Assembly: GCF_021869535.1 (NCBI RefSeq)
Contig: NW_026262712.1
Location: 99,948,140 to 100,012,139 of the forward strand
Direction of reading: 5' to 3'
DNA: 64,000 nucleotides
Source: Mytilus californianus
Taxonomy: Eukaryota; Mollusca; Bivalvia; Mytilida; Mytilidae
Positions 1-11,191 of this stretch are shown in pieces. The notes below the pieces were generated by a model that searched no databases, had not been told where the DNA came from, and was given only the letters and a program-made list of their open reading frames with translations. The first letter of the stretch is position 1. The number at the start of each line of letters is the position of its first letter. Both the position numbers and the translations under genes were made by a program.

Positions 1-640
1 TAATTAATGGCAATTTCAAACTATATTACAAAGTTTATGGGAAATACTAGATGTCACTGGAAGGTTAAATCCGTTAATCCTTTTCAAGTAGGGTTTTTTC
101 TTAAATGATTAATATATGATATTAAACTATCCGAAACTCATAATGAATTAATAACTGTTGAAATATGTATATACACACGCTATTGGATTCAGTCTATTCT
201 TTTCTATACATGATATTTATAAGCTTGAAGTAGCCCTAGCCTAACTGCCTTTTCATGTCTTTTAAACCGAATACGAAAAAAAACCTTACAACTTCAAATG
301 AATAAAATGTGAACATAAATAATAAAAAATACCGTTGATTCTAATGTAGATATCTCTAGTAACTGTTGTGCACGTTTCTCTTAGGGATCATTAAATCTCC
401 TACTACCGGTAGTACTGTTCAAGTCCAATATGGGAAATGAGGAATTAACAAAAGAGTAAAACAAAATTGAATGAACAATAAAATTTGTGACACAATTACA
501 TATTTTGGGTTAAAAAGTGTGAACTATACACAATCAAATACACTAGCTTATGTTTATCTTATTCTGCTGGATCATCAATTCTTTCTGGATCGATTGCTAT
601 CCTCCATCTTAGGGAACTCACATGTAATTAAAGAATCCTA
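1..640. other. AT-rich stretch, nothing recognised
   Basis: No open frame, repeat or RNA gene that I can support. The sequence is AT-rich with short A and T runs, like the rest of the non-repeat DNA here. Confidence 0.5.
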
Positions 641-905
641 GTCGTCACGGCACCAAATTAAATCATGCAGTGAAAAGGTTTAGTAACACAAAAGTTCAAA
701 TAATACTTTTATTAAAATTGCATGAAAATAATATTCTGGTTACATGTTGAACATAGGCACTGCATTGCACTTGGGTTACAAAAAAATGCATCCCACACAA
801 CAAGTTGCACAGTCTTATTTCAAAAACCACAAAGCCTGATGGATAATGCTTTTGGTTTTGGTCTGACATGTAAAAAAAATTGTAAAAGAGTTGTCTGAAG
901 TGTTG
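641..905. repeat. Dispersed non-coding repeat shared with 8.8 kb and 48.6 kb
   Basis: The part around 680-735 (AACACAAAAGTT, then TTAAAATTGCATGAAAATAAT) is nearly matched at about 8805-8860. The part around 785-840 (TGCATCCCACACAACAAG, then CCACAAAGC) is matched at about 48590-48645. The shared blocks lie next to retroelement gag relics in each place, so they may be terminal or untranslated parts of an old retroelement. That link is inference. Confidence 0.4.
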
Positions 906-1221
906 ATGACAGATGGATGGAAATACTGGCGTATAAAAAAAATCACCAGTGCATAGACTGTTGTGCCATATCAATTTCTGCATCAAATACATCTTTGAAA
1001 AAAATATATTTGGATACTTCACTTTGAATGAAACATCTATTTTCCTATTTATACATGTATTTTCACATTCTAATTTGGACTTAAAGTTATTGTTATTTGA
1101 CTGTCATCCTCCATATAAAAAGAATTTAAACCCATTTACATATATAACTAAGAATGACGATAATAATGCAAGATCTAAAGGGAATTAACCAACGAGATCA
1201 CAGTTTCTAGGAGGCAGAAAG

Positions 1222-1607
1222 TTAATTAGATTTAGAACAAATTGGCATAGTTGCTATTTCTAAATATTGTTTACACATGTCAAAAGATTTTTTACAATGA
1301 AAGTGATCTTTTACACAATAAACAATGTCATGAATTTTTTTTAACCTTACACAGTTTATATAACTAGATGCATTGATAGATATTTTCTTTTTACCTTTGA
1401 TCTTTTCCATCTGGACCTTGTCCAGTTTATGTCCATGTTTGTTCTTTCCAGAAATGGAAATTTTGCATCTTACTTTGTTTTCTGGAAGAAAGTTTTTTAC
1501 TAGCTCTCTAGCCATGGCAGGTGCCCGTTTCAATTTAGGTATTAGAGACCATTGGCGCTGTTGTAATGTCTCTTTTATAACATGGTTGGTGCTAATGGCC
1601 ATTTGTC
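1222..1607 (-). CDS. BEN-domain-like exon or relic
   Basis: Open frame of 126 codons from ATG at 1602. Just upstream on the minus strand is a strong splice acceptor (a T-rich tract ending in TTTTAG at about 1608), so this may be a terminal exon with the stop at 1222. Residues 29-73 read A-R-E-L-V-K-N-F-L-P, then a Cys and ISISGK, then HKLDKVQMEKIKG. This resembles the BEN-domain pattern (helix ARxLVxxLF, a small SGK/SGR turn, then LDxxKxxxI). BEN domains are DNA- and protein-binding modules of chromatin factors and of some viral and transposon proteins, and BEN proteins are expanded in molluscs. The N-terminal part (KETLQQRQWSLIPKLKRAP) is unplaced. The C-terminal 50 residues are Lys- and Cys-rich and match nothing I know. 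It could equally be a decayed copy. Assignment is by eye. Confidence 0.38.
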
Positions 1608-1694
1608 CTAAAATAGTTAAAAAAAAAAAATAGTATTAATCATTTAGACATGAGAATCAATTTTATGATTAAAAGCAATTCATTTTTTGGTTTA

Positions 1695-1925
1695 AGGTGA
1701 CCATAATCCACTGGTGCTCTGTAATGCTCATGCTAATAGACAAATTATTTCTACTTTTGTATCAAATTTATTGTAATACTTACAGTATATTGTGTTGAAG
1801 GTGACCTTTGTTTTAATTTGCTAGGCGTCGTCTTTATAGTTATTGTTTTGGTCTGTGAGGTTTGTGAGGTCTACCCCTTAGGCCCCTTAGGTACAGGTGA
1901 CCATAATCCACTGGTGCTCTGTAAT
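1695..1925. repeat. Pair of ~31-bp direct repeats, exactly 200 bp apart
   Basis: AGGTGACCATAATCCACTGG followed by TGCTCTGTAAT occurs at 1695-1725 and again at 1895-1925, identical over about 31 bases. The enclosed 170 bp contains CTACCCCTTAGGCCCCTTAGG. The pair could bound a short insertion or be a local tandem duplication. No coding potential is seen. Confidence 0.6.
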
Positions 1926-2163
1926 AGAACAAACCATTTAATTTTTACATTGACTTGTTTTTCATTAAAACATGAACAGGTATGATATCAAACTATTAAA
2001 ATTAATTGTTATACTAACACTCTGATTTTAAAAAGTGGACATTTCAGCCTAGATGGCAACAGAAGTTGTCAGATCAGGCTTATTGGGTGTATATGGTTAA
2101 GGTGACTATATCTTAGCTCCACATATTAGGAAACAAAAGTACTTTCATGTTGTGATAATCAGA

Positions 2164-3480
2164 TTAGTAGCTATGTAGAATGTACAGCTTCAGTCCAGGA
2201 TTTTTACTAACATCATTTCTCTTGTTTGGTTTGTTAATCAGACAATCAATCATTATAAATGTCTTTATTCTTTTCAAGTGTTGACCTGTGGATCTACAAT
2301 TTGAACATGCATGGAGAAGGTTGCATGTTGTTCTGTAGCAACCCCTTACATTATTAAAATTGTTACACACTTCTTTACCATAGAAAAATACTCAATTACA
2401 ATCATGCTAATTAAGCTGGTTTGCCATGATTGGTCTGACAGACCTTTTGTAACCTAAGTTACTATTAATACCCTGGTTATCTGAACACTGTAATGCACAT
2501 AATTCTGTTGAATGATCAACTTGATTACATATAAAATGGCAGGTATTATCCCCACTGACTAAAGATAAAATGTCACAGTCTCTCTTGCTCCAATCTACTT
2601 TAATGTGCTTCTCTCTAAGAAATGTAGCTGCTTTTTGTTGAAAATAATTTGTGATAGTCATAAAACTTCTCCCCATATAATTTGTGAATTTTGAAGATTA
2701 AATCCTCTTTGTACTGGTCAGCTCTCCAAGTTGTTCAGTATATAACACATACCTGATGCGCTTGTATTTACCATAAGCCTGGATTAAATTCTGTATATTC
2801 AGGGGCCTATTGAAACAGGTCAGGCTTGCTAGGCTGATTTACTTTAATTTCATCAGCAGTGATACTGTGTGCTTTAGGGCTTTTGTAATAGAATATTAAC
2901 AATGTAGTGAGATAAATGTCCTTACCCTCAATAATATTTTTTTGAATATTGGGCGACACAATATCAACGTTGGTGAATGAATCTGATCGCACTCCATTTC
3001 TTGATGAATCCATTCACTAGTATAATGAGAAAATGAAAAGGCACTTATAGACATGACTTTGGCTGAAGTTATGATGCGAGGCAGTTCTTTGAGTTATACC
3101 AGGAACTGGGATGAGCAGGATATCAAAGTGTTTCGTTGTTCGTATCAATTGGCTAGATTGTAGGTCTTGGTGTAGGAATCTGTAATTGGTCTGATGTGGG
3201 AAACGGATGGTTGCATGCTTGCCATACACTGTGTAAATGTATTAACCATTGTTGATGTAAACAAAGCGGCCATATTGTTTACATTGGAGTCCGCACGTAT
3301 GTCGTTTCTGGTCTCAGTATCCATGCATGTTGATGGGGCAGAACTACTTTCTTCTGTGGGCAGTTCTTGGAGAAACTCTTCCGGTTGCCTAATATGGTCA
3401 TCCGCTGCGACGGTTGCACCTTATGGAATTTCATCAGTGCATAGGCGCTCTTTGTTGTATAGATAGAGATGTTTTAGTAA
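2164..3480 (-). pseudogene. DIRS-like retrotransposon gag relic
   Basis: Three minus-strand pieces line up in order with the better gag at 40.0-41.0 kb. Piece 3013-2807 has GVRSDSFTNVDIVSPNIQK, against GVRSDEYSNVDVISPSIQK in the reference copy. Piece 2676-2407 has LREKHIKVDWSKRD and a zinc-knuckle-like stretch, ICNQVDHSTELCALQ. Piece 2370-2164 starts CNNFNNVRGCYRTTCNLLHAC, matching the CCCH-type finger of the reference. Upstream, 3470-3230 carries an acidic, Ser-rich N-terminal region (FLQELPTEESSSAPS) with at least one in-frame stop. The frames are broken between pieces. RT and recombinase parts are absent, so this is a gag-only remnant. Confidence 0.7.
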
Positions 3481-3779
3481 TGTTTTTGACCAGCTTTTTG
3501 GGATGTTGATTATTTCTTTTGTGGTATTAAAAAAGACTTATTTTTATATAAAGCTGTGCTTGAACTTTTACAAATTTACCATAGACATTTATCTCTGGAC
3601 AATGACATTCCTTTATTCTGCTGCCTGTTTATATCAATAATTTTTTGGATGACAAGCTTTTGTAAATACTGCTTCAATTACAGAGCAGTCATTGGTAAAA
3701 AAAAACATGATTATATTACACATGTAGTCTCAACAATAATTACTCATTTTTAACTGATTTCTGATTTTATAAGTAATAT

Positions 3780-3990
3780 GATACAGCAGTATATATTGTT
3801 GAAAATAAGAAGTATTTTTTAAATTGTTGAGAATATGAGTGTAAGCATATTATACTTTCCAATATCTGTTTCAAGATAATTTGGAGAGTGTAAATGTCTT
3901 GTTTCAATATTTGATGAGAACATATATGGGTAAAGCCATAAAGGTGGTCTGGAAAGTGTGACATTAGGATATAAAATTGAAGTTTTTGAT
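3780..3990. repeat. Unit E-like repeat (partial)
   Basis: Contains TTGTTGAGAATATGAGTGTA and a following TATACTTTCC. The same core is found at 19.1, 20.9, 30.9, 51.2 and 52.2 kb. This copy is diverged and lacks the left half. Confidence 0.4.
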
Positions 3991-4181
3991 ATCTCTATCA
4001 ATTCACATTATTTTGTTAGCAACCATCTGTATCTTACTACCTCTTTTTATTTGAAACCCATGGTCTTGCTATGTTTTTGTAAAATTGACCTTCCTTGTAT
4101 ATTTTGTGTAAGTTATATTGACAATAGTGCAATTTTTTGTTTTAAATAGTTTCTTATGGGATTAATGAAATGTATCAATAC

Positions 4182-4500
4182 TTAGCTGCACATAATATCT
4201 TTCAACATCATTATATCATAGACCAATTCACAGAGATATCCCTGATGTTCTGAAATGTCAGTGCTCTGAGCTAGATCAGTGTTATAGATGTCCAAAATAA
4301 AGTTTTCTTCTAGTAACTTGTGTAAAACGCTTTTTGAACAGCAATTATATTTGTAAACATAATTATTATATTTCAAATGAAATATTTTATGTAGTTGTTG
4401 TAAACCCAGATCTTCGTTGACATAATTAAATCCAAATTCAATGTATGTTATTTTGACAATAACCCTTTTTGATAGTTTTTCTGCCTTAATTTTAAAACAG
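4182..4500 (-). CDS. Unidentified protein-like exon
   Basis: Open frame of about 105 codons ending at the stop at 4182. The sequence has a protein-like composition rather than repeat-like (EFGFNYVNEDLGLQQLHK, later LLEENFILDIYNTDLAQSTD, then HQGYLCELVYDIMMLKDIM). A possible splice acceptor (AAGGCAG) lies near the start at about 4487, so the ATG at 4505 need not be used. No domain is recognised. It could be a terminal exon of a minus-strand gene or part of a decayed mobile-element gene. One internal stretch (VIVKITYIEF) is encoded by DNA resembling the GTTAT-TTGAC motif of the surrounding array. Confidence 0.33.
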
Positions 4501-5612
4501 GCCACTCAAAAAACAGGGGGTTAACACTAGCTGATTTTTTAAGTAGGGGAAAACTTATCCAATACAGCTTAATCTTCTAAATGAAGAAGACGACTATTAA
4601 ATCTTGTATACCATATCTTACATGTAGGATATATTGACGAATAATGTTTAAATTTAACCTTTTTCAAAATCATTTTTTTTAAAGATTTTTTTTCTACTAT
4701 TGTCTAGGTAACTGATGGTTATTTTTCATTTTACCAAAATATGATTGAATGCTTATATTGCTCACAACACTACCGTCTTTTGGTTGTTATATTGACACAA
4801 TGTCAAGTAACTTACTGAAAAAAACAGGAAATCTGGGGTAACATCTGAACACAAAGAGTTTGATCCATTATGTTTATTTTGATACAAACTTAATTCTTGA
4901 ATGCATGCAGGGGTTCATGTTCATTATTGTTCAGCTAATAATGAAGTCACAAGCTCGTAACCAAAACTATCTGAGATCTATCAGATCAAAGTGACAACTA
5001 TAGAATGCAAGAAAAATAAAGGTGCACTAATTCACAAATCCAAAAGTGAGAGGAGAAATCAAGATAAATAACAAGAAAAGAACAAACCTTAAATAACAAC
5101 TCAAACCCAATAAAACTATCCGGTGCACTGCAAGAGTTAGCTTAGCCTGATGGTAAACAGACACTTAATGAGTTGCTCACAGTATTTTGGGGAACATATT
5201 GTTTACTGTTGGTATTAAGGAGTATTGTTAATTAGGCTCACTTGAACTGACTTTGTACTTTGGTCAAAGGTTGCTCATTTAATATGTACAGTTATGATAC
5301 TCTTGGCTATGTCAGATGGTGACTTTATTGATCAACTGTTTTCTACAATTTTTTTTCAAGAGCTTATTAAATCAACACTTTTGAAAGTAAAGTATAAAAC
5401 ACATTAATGTATGACAATACTAATAAGTAAACCACTTCAAAAATCAAACCATAAATCATTTATTTAAACAAATTAAAAACATTTTAAAGTTCATTCTGCT
5501 GTCTATTCCACTGTTCATACTCAGATGATTTATCTCAAAGATCTGAAAAGCAATAAATAAAGTTAAAATAGTTTTATACATGATTTTAAATTGAAATGAA
5601 TGAAAATGTGAG

Positions 5613-5740
5613 TCAAGGCTCCATGTTGAAGGCCATAACGTGACCTTATAGGCTATAATTGTTTTTTTTTACTTCTTTAGGTCTTAGGTGGAGAGTTGTT
5701 TCTTTGGCAATAATACCACATCTTCTTATGTTTATGATGT
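5613..5740 (+). repeat. Dispersed repeat family F
   Basis: Contains CAAGGCTCCATGTTGAAGGC, then GTGGAGAGTTGTTTCTTTGG and ACCACATCTTCTTATG. Related copies lie at 19322-19460, 51412-51545 and 60425-60570 (plus) and 62345-62490 (minus). I recall this as an extremely common interspersed repeat of mussel genomes, probably a short non-autonomous element. The class is not determined here. Confidence 0.6.
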
Positions 5741-6801
5741 TGTATGTTATCCATGTTGAAAACAGCATTGGAAATAAGTACCACTTCACATTGATTTGCA
5801 TTGTGTCTACATTCATGTTTTTATTGTCAAATTCAAGGGTATGGGGAGTTTGAGTGCTTAAAAACAAACTTGTTGCACCGTCTCAAGACAGAAACTTGCA
5901 TGTTATAGTCTTGTAACAATTTTCTGTTTTCTTGCTTATTGTTGGGTCTATGTGAGTCAAAGGCTGAATGGTGCTGCTTTTTGTCACATTTTATCTAAAA
6001 GCTTTAAATATGAATTGGATATTAGACATTTTTATATTTAGGGCCAGGACCAAACAAAAAAAAATAATAGTATTGGCTTTTAACATATTTCATATAGGTT
6101 ATATTGACCCTAAAATTAATGTGTCAACTTAAAAAACTCCTTTGGACCATGTTTATATTGACTTGAATCCTTTAGTCGTCAACTTATGCTCTATTTCAAA
6201 GAAGCAGGAAATATGCTTACAATTTCACTGAAAGGCTTATTTTTTTTATTGTACAAGAGATTTGTAGGCTAAAAGCCAAAGTCAACATATTTCAGTAGTA
6301 ATAGTAGCTTTAGAACTACTGTGGGAGTATGTGTTATATTGACCCTAACATTAAGGTGTCAACTAACTATCTTAATGACCATGGTTATATTGACTATGCA
6401 TATAATTGTCAACTAACACCCTGTGAAAAAGCACTGAAAATTACTTCAACCTTTTTAAATGTATATTAACTTTCCCCCTTTATTATCTGTAAGTTGAAAT
6501 AGAAGTTAAATGAAAAGAATGGTGCAGTATATCTCTACAAAGATCATTTACATCCTAGGTGTTATATTGACTGGGTTGACAAAATGGTCAAGTAACGGTC
6601 ATATCGATGTTACCGTAAAAAGTGAACGAACGGTTTGACTTGGGTGTTTGAATGCGTTATTTTCGTTAGTTCTTATCATTCTAAGCATATCATTTTGTCA
6701 AAAATTATATAAAACAGTGTCAATTTGACAGAATGGTTTGGTCGTTATACTTTGTTTGACGCCCTGGTCGTTATTAGTTTGACATTTTGCTCAAAACTTA
6801 C

Positions 6802-7072
6802 CATCGAGTTCTTCTTCCATTTTCATCCATGAATGATAGTGATGCTTACATTTAGTTTCGTATATATAGCAATTTTGAAATGAAACAAAGTATTTTTTCT
6901 CCCTGGATAAACTCTTTCCGTTAATAATAAGGAATAAACATTTACGTACGTTTAACGTTATTTTGACATTACAAACTTGCCATTCTATGCTTCTAAAACG
7001 GAATACAAAACCAAAACTAGAACTATTTGAAACATCCGAGATACGACGGCGCATTAATATGACAGGAACCAA
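6802..7072 (-). other. Candidate first exon with consensus splice donor
   Basis: A minus-strand open frame ends in MKMEEELDG interrupted by the consensus donor G|GTAAGT at 6801. ATG codons at 6826 and 6820 would give a very short acidic coding start. The longer frame (to 7072) is rich in basic and aromatic residues and is probably 5' untranslated. No downstream exon was identified, so this is only a candidate. Confidence 0.28.
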
Positions 7073-7159
7073 TCAAATGTTCCGCAGATGACGATATCGC
7101 GGAAAACCCCGTGCGTTATTTTTACCATTGTAGTCTATTGTCAATATAACATTACTAAC

Positions 7160-7560
7160 CCTGTCGAAATAATCGTTTCTTTGATTAATGTTACTGCATT
7201 TCACGCAAAACTTTGACGGATTTATAGTGCAAGAACACTTTTGTAACGATTTAACTTATTTTCCATTTTTCTTTTGCCCATAAAAACAACCAGGTATATT
7301 TTTTGTTAGAAGGGGGTTTCCATGTCACGCTTGGGACACAGGAACGTACAGATCTACGTTTGACACACTTCAATAACAAGACACATTGAGTTAGCGGATA
7401 TTTGATATTTATCAAATCTTCTGCTTCATCATGTCACTGATGCACAATAACAAGTTGTAATCAAATAACATATATTAAATATTTTAAAATTGGGATTTAA
7501 GCTTCAGATGGTTATTTGACCAATTTGAAGCACCTTTTTGGCTTTACCCATATTTGAAAG
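7160..7560. other. No gene seen
   Basis: AT-rich DNA between the TTGAC motif array and the copia-like relic. I see no open frame or repeat that I can name. Confidence 0.4.
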
Positions 7561-7584
7561 AGACAATATGTCTGTCGAAAGGTA

Positions 7585-7920
7585 CTGAGATCTCAAAGTT
7601 CAATTCCTGAAGCTCCTCTTTTGGTCATATAATTTGCAAGCCTTTCCTGGACACCATTTATCTCAACATAATTGTTTTGTATCATTTCCCATATAGCTGC
7701 AATATCTATTCTCAACCGTTTATCCTCTACCAATTTGGTTGATTTAAGTGAATCAGTAACACTTTAGTTGTCAATAAAAGCTGTAATTGGTATAATTCGT
7801 TCCCCAACTCCACAAATGTCTTCAATGATTTTTTCAAAATTATTAAGCTGTTTCCAATCCATCTTGTAAACTTAAATCTTCTGCTGCTATAGTAGACTGA
7901 ACTACCTTTTTATTCTTGTT
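7585..7920 (-). pseudogene. Ty1/copia-like RNase H relic
   Basis: The minus-strand translation gives KKVVQSTIAAEDLSLQDGLE, then (after a frame change) ERIIPITAFIDN with a stop at the next codon, then STKLVEDKRLRIDIAAI and LANYMTKRGASG. These are the hallmarks of the copia-type RNase H: the STxxAE motif, the ITAFxDN catalytic aspartate region, and the terminal LAxxxTKRGAS motif. At least four stops or frameshifts show that it is dead. It lies immediately downstream of the gag relic at 7925-8372, with protease, integrase and RT missing, so most of pol was deleted. Confidence 0.65.
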
Positions 7921-7924
7921 GAAA

Positions 7925-8372
7925 TGACAACATGGAATCAGTGGAAGCAGGCTGGGCCTCTGTTAAGTTCAGTAATCTCTCTGAATACAATTGTATGCTC
8001 TCATTTGTTTTTTTTATTTATAGAATTACCAAGGCCTGATGCTGATCATTAATTTTAGTGAACCCTCTAGCAAGATTAGGTTTAAGTTCCGCCCAACTTC
8101 GGTTTTCCCGGGCTCTTTCTTTATCAGCGAGATAACGCCTAATGAGATCCCCTTCAGGCCCTGTGCACAATTGATATGCGACCTTTGGTATATCCTCATC
8201 TCCCAATCTTTTTAATTGCTTTAATCCAATCTTTATACTGTTTAGGCCCTGCAATTTGGGCCACACTTTAAGTAATAACAGGAGATATAAGACTTGTCAA
8301 TTGATTAGTGACTGAAGTCATTTGCCTTTGCTGCTCAATGAGCATCTTTTCAATATGCTCCTGAGTGGTCAT
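7925..8372 (-). pseudogene. Retroelement gag relic (copia-like), N-terminal
   Basis: A start ATG at 8372 begins MTTQEHIEKMLIEQQRQMTS. After one stop it continues as AGPKQYKDWIKAIKKIG, then PKVAYQLCTG, LIRRYLADKERARENRSWAE and LKPNLARGF, and after a frameshift NESIQLYSERLLNLTEAQP. The order (coiled start, GxKxxKDWIKxIxK, RSWAELKxxLxxxF, ESIQLYxERLL) is that of a capsid-type gag. At least three lesions are present. Pairing with the adjacent RNase H remnant suggests a single internally deleted element. Confidence 0.55.
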
Positions 8373-8889
8373 TGATAGATATCAGTAAAACAGGATTCTT
8401 GAAGAAAGTCTCAGGACAGAAAAAAATAAACAAATACTATTGAGCAGCAAATGTCTGGTACGATGATCATTTTTAATCTGTCTAAAACTACAAACATGTT
8501 CATATTTATATCATTTCATAAAACAAAGGATATTTAAGTAATTCTATAAATTGCTGTGAATCCAGGGATATCCATTTACAATTCAAACTTTACTTTACCC
8601 CAGTCATCATAATTCAAACAAGTTAAGGATAGTTCAACTGGACATAATTTGAAGTAATCACATATTGAAACATTAAATAAATGTGGTCATCAGTAGTAGT
8701 ATTTATCTGTACATTATTTGGAATAAGAAATCAGTTGTAACATAAAGTTAATTTATTCATTAATTCTCTCGATACTGTCTATGATGTGTGATGTAATGGT
8801 GTAGAAACACAAAAGTTTAAATGATAATTTTGTTAAAACTACATGAAAATAATACATGAATACACATGTCTAAGTGCACATCAGTTAGC

Positions 8890-9102
8890 CATTTGATAGG
8901 CGATTAATTTTAAGCTATCTTGAGGAATATTTATCAAAAGTTAATATTTTACTATATTCCATATCCATTCCTTTAATTTAGATGGAGTTCCGTCATACAA
9001 AGGAATCATTTGAGCTATCCCCTGTGTCCCAATTGCATTAGACAAACCTGTCATTTGGGTAGCCAAATCTTGAAAAACAACCCCAATATATTGGTTAGCC
9101 AT
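8890..9102 (-). pseudogene. Second gag N-terminus of the same type
   Basis: ATG at 9102 begins MANQYIGVVFQDLATQMTGL. Further on are PLYDGTPSKLKEWIWNIVKY, a stop, then IPQDSLKLIAYQMAN. This matches the layout of the gag at 8372 (short helical start, then YDGxPxKxKEWIxxIxKY, then LIAYQ). It is truncated at both ends relative to a full gag and carries at least one stop. Family C inserted about 85 bp upstream of its ATG. Confidence 0.5.
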
Positions 9103-9187
9103 TTTAGAACAATTAAAAATGAACTAAGAGCCACTTGCCTCAATTTTTCTGGGCTTGGTTGTATTCTCCATCTTTTGAAAACTTTTG

Positions 9188-10155
9188 TTATGCCCCCGCC
9201 GTAGCGGTGGGGGCATTAAGTTTTACCCTTGTCCGTCTGTACGTACGTCCCAAAATTGGTTTCCGTTCTCTAACTTGAGTTTGCTTCAACCAAATGTTAT
9301 GAAACTTATACACAATGCTTATTTTCACAAAACACAGATCAAGTTTGAATTTTGGTGGCGTCACTTTAACCGTTCTTGAGTTATGCCCCTTTATAAATGG
9401 AAAAATTGCAAAAATTTTAGTTTCCGTTCTCTAACTTAAGTTTGCCTCAACCAAATGTTATGAAACTTATACACAAGGCTTATTACCTACAAAACACAGA
9501 TCAAGTATGAATTTTGGTGGCGTCACTTTAACTGTTCTAGAGTTATGCCCCTTTATAAATGGAAAAATTGCAAAATTTTTAGTTTCCGTCTTCTAACTTA
9601 AGTTTGCCTCAACCAAATGTTATGAAACTTATACACAAGGCTTATTACCGCAAAACACCGATCAAGTATGAATTTTGGTGGCGTCACTTTAACCGTTCTA
9701 GAGTTATGCCCCTTTATAAATGGAAAAATTGCAAAATTTTTAGTTTCCGTTCTCTAACTTAAGTTTGCCTCAACCAAATGTTATGAAACTTATACACAAT
9801 GCTTATTACCACAAAACACAGATCAAGTTTGAATTTTGGTGGCGTCAATTTAACCGTTCTAGAGTTATGCCCCTTTATAAATGGAAAAAGTTGCAAAATT
9901 TTTATTTTCTTCTAAATATCAAGTTATTTTTAAAATTGGAGTTATCTTCCTTTGTCCATGATTATAGTTGAAACAACTACAATGAATGCTTTATACAATG
10001 CAATGTTTAATTTTGACTTCCACTGATAAAACACAGATCAAGTTGAATTTGGGTAGTGTCACTTTAACCATTATTGAGTTATGCCCCTTTATAACTATAT
10101 GATATGCAAGCGGGGGCATCATCTGTGTCCACATGTGGACACTATCCACATTTAT
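9188..10155 (+). mobile_element. Family C: tandem-repeat element, HINE/Helentron-like
   Basis: The element starts TTATGCCCCCGCCG and folds at once: TGCCCCCGCC pairs with GGTGGGGGCA at 9190-9215. A CGT-rich stretch follows (GTCCGTCTGTACGTACGTCC). The body has about four units of ~161 bp, each starting TTTCCGTTCTCTAACTTAAG, at about 9260, 9422, 9583 and 9744, then a diverged unit. Near the right end GCGGGGGCAT recurs, followed by the perfect palindrome GTGTCCACATGTGGACAC and ATCCACATTT. There is no coding sequence. The right boundary is uncertain by about 10 bp. Open frames inside are repeat shadows. Confidence 0.7.
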
Positions 10156-10302
10156 TTATCATCGTTTTAATACTCTTTGTTGTTGATGAATTTGTAACCC
10201 AACAGTAGCAATGACTTAGGGCGATATCAAACAAATGTCTATTGAGCAGCAAGGCAAACAACTAAGTAAAAGTTTACCTGGACATAATTTGAAGTAATCA
10301 TA

Positions 10303-11140
10303 TACCGTAGAAAGGCTTGTATAGTCCGCGGTTTTATTCTCCAAAATTGGACCTTCCAGACAGGGTGCGGACTATAGAGTACAATAAGCAAGAAATAAGA
10401 GAAAAATTTCAATTTCACTGGCAAAGTGGTTTGTTTATTTTCCGCCATCTTTGTTATTTATATTGTAGAGGGCGCTCTTATCATTTTTCAAACTAATAAT
10501 TTTAACTCATCCATATTAATAAGTTATTTCTATTCAATATCAAATTAATACTGATAAATATAAAAACTAAACCTTTCATTACAAACTTCTCGTTTCTTTT
10601 CAATGCATTGGTTGAAATAAACTGGTATCTGCTTGATTGAAACGATACAAACATAGTGAAAAAGACAACCGTAAACCAGCTTAGAATTTGTAAACTACAA
10701 AACGTGATCGGTTATTGTTCGTTCCGTTTTGGTGTTTCATACTGACTAATATGGTTTGTATTAGCTTAAGACCCTTCAAACATTAATGTGATAGATATAT
10801 TAAAGACTGTTTTACAAAAGGATGGAACTTTTACACATGCTTTTTAAACTTCCTGTTTAAACATACACAAGTTTCTAAATTGTTTTTTAAGTGAATTAAA
10901 CTTATTTTAACAATCATGAAGCGTTCTACAATCATTTACAAGCAGTTTCAGCTTCTGTTTGATGATGGAAAACAGATTTTTCCAAGAAAATACCGCAAAC
11001 GACTGCACAGGATTTTAAATTACCGGAGTTTCATTAGACCTTTTCTAACAGTTACAAAAAGTTTTTTTACCTAAAATTTCGTGGGTAGAAGGGGGTGCGG
11101 ACTATGTACCAGTGCGAACTATACAAGCCTTTCTACGGTA
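10303..11140. mobile_element. MITE with 27-bp terminal inverted repeats, TA target
   Basis: The left end TACCGTAGAAAGGCTTGTAT (then AGTCCGC) is the reverse complement of the right end GCGAACTATACAAGCCTTTC (then TACGGTA), with one mismatch. The outer TA on each side is consistent with the TA duplication of the IS630/Tc1/mariner/pogo group. The subterminal GGTGCGGACTATA recurs inside both ends. Length is about 838 bp. It carries no transposase, only the small frame annotated separately, so it is non-autonomous. Confidence 0.7.
10918..11073 (+). CDS. Short Lys/Arg-rich frame inside the TA-target MITE
   Basis: ATG at 10918 opens a ~51-codon frame that starts MKRSTIIYKQFQLLFDDGKQ and continues with a basic stretch PRKYRKRLHRIL. 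It could be the remnant of a basic N-terminal segment from an autonomous relative, or chance. Function unknown. Confidence 0.2.
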
Positions 11141-11191
11141 AAGTTAATATAGTCACTAAATCTCTTGCTATAGTCTATAATTGTCTATATT

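Larger units (their letters stand above)
4111..7155. repeat. Diverged array of GTTATATTGAC ... GTCAAsTAAC motifs
   Basis: A short module recurs: GTTATATTGAC (or TATATTGAC), then 5-25 bases, then TGTCAACTAAC or a close variant. Occurrences are at about 4111, 4627, 4786-4811, 6098-6132, 6152-6186, 6331-6367, 6383-6417 and 6560-6597, with the reverse complement at about 7138. The pairs at 6098/6152 and 6331/6383 form a diverged tandem duplication with a period of about 233 bp. TTGAC and GTCAA face each other, so each module could form a weak hairpin. No family name is known to me. Confidence 0.5.

Noticed and set aside
3194-3466. 90-codon plus-strand frame
   Set aside because: The minus strand of the same DNA reads as a gag-like linker in line with the downstream gag relic, so the plus frame is its shadow.
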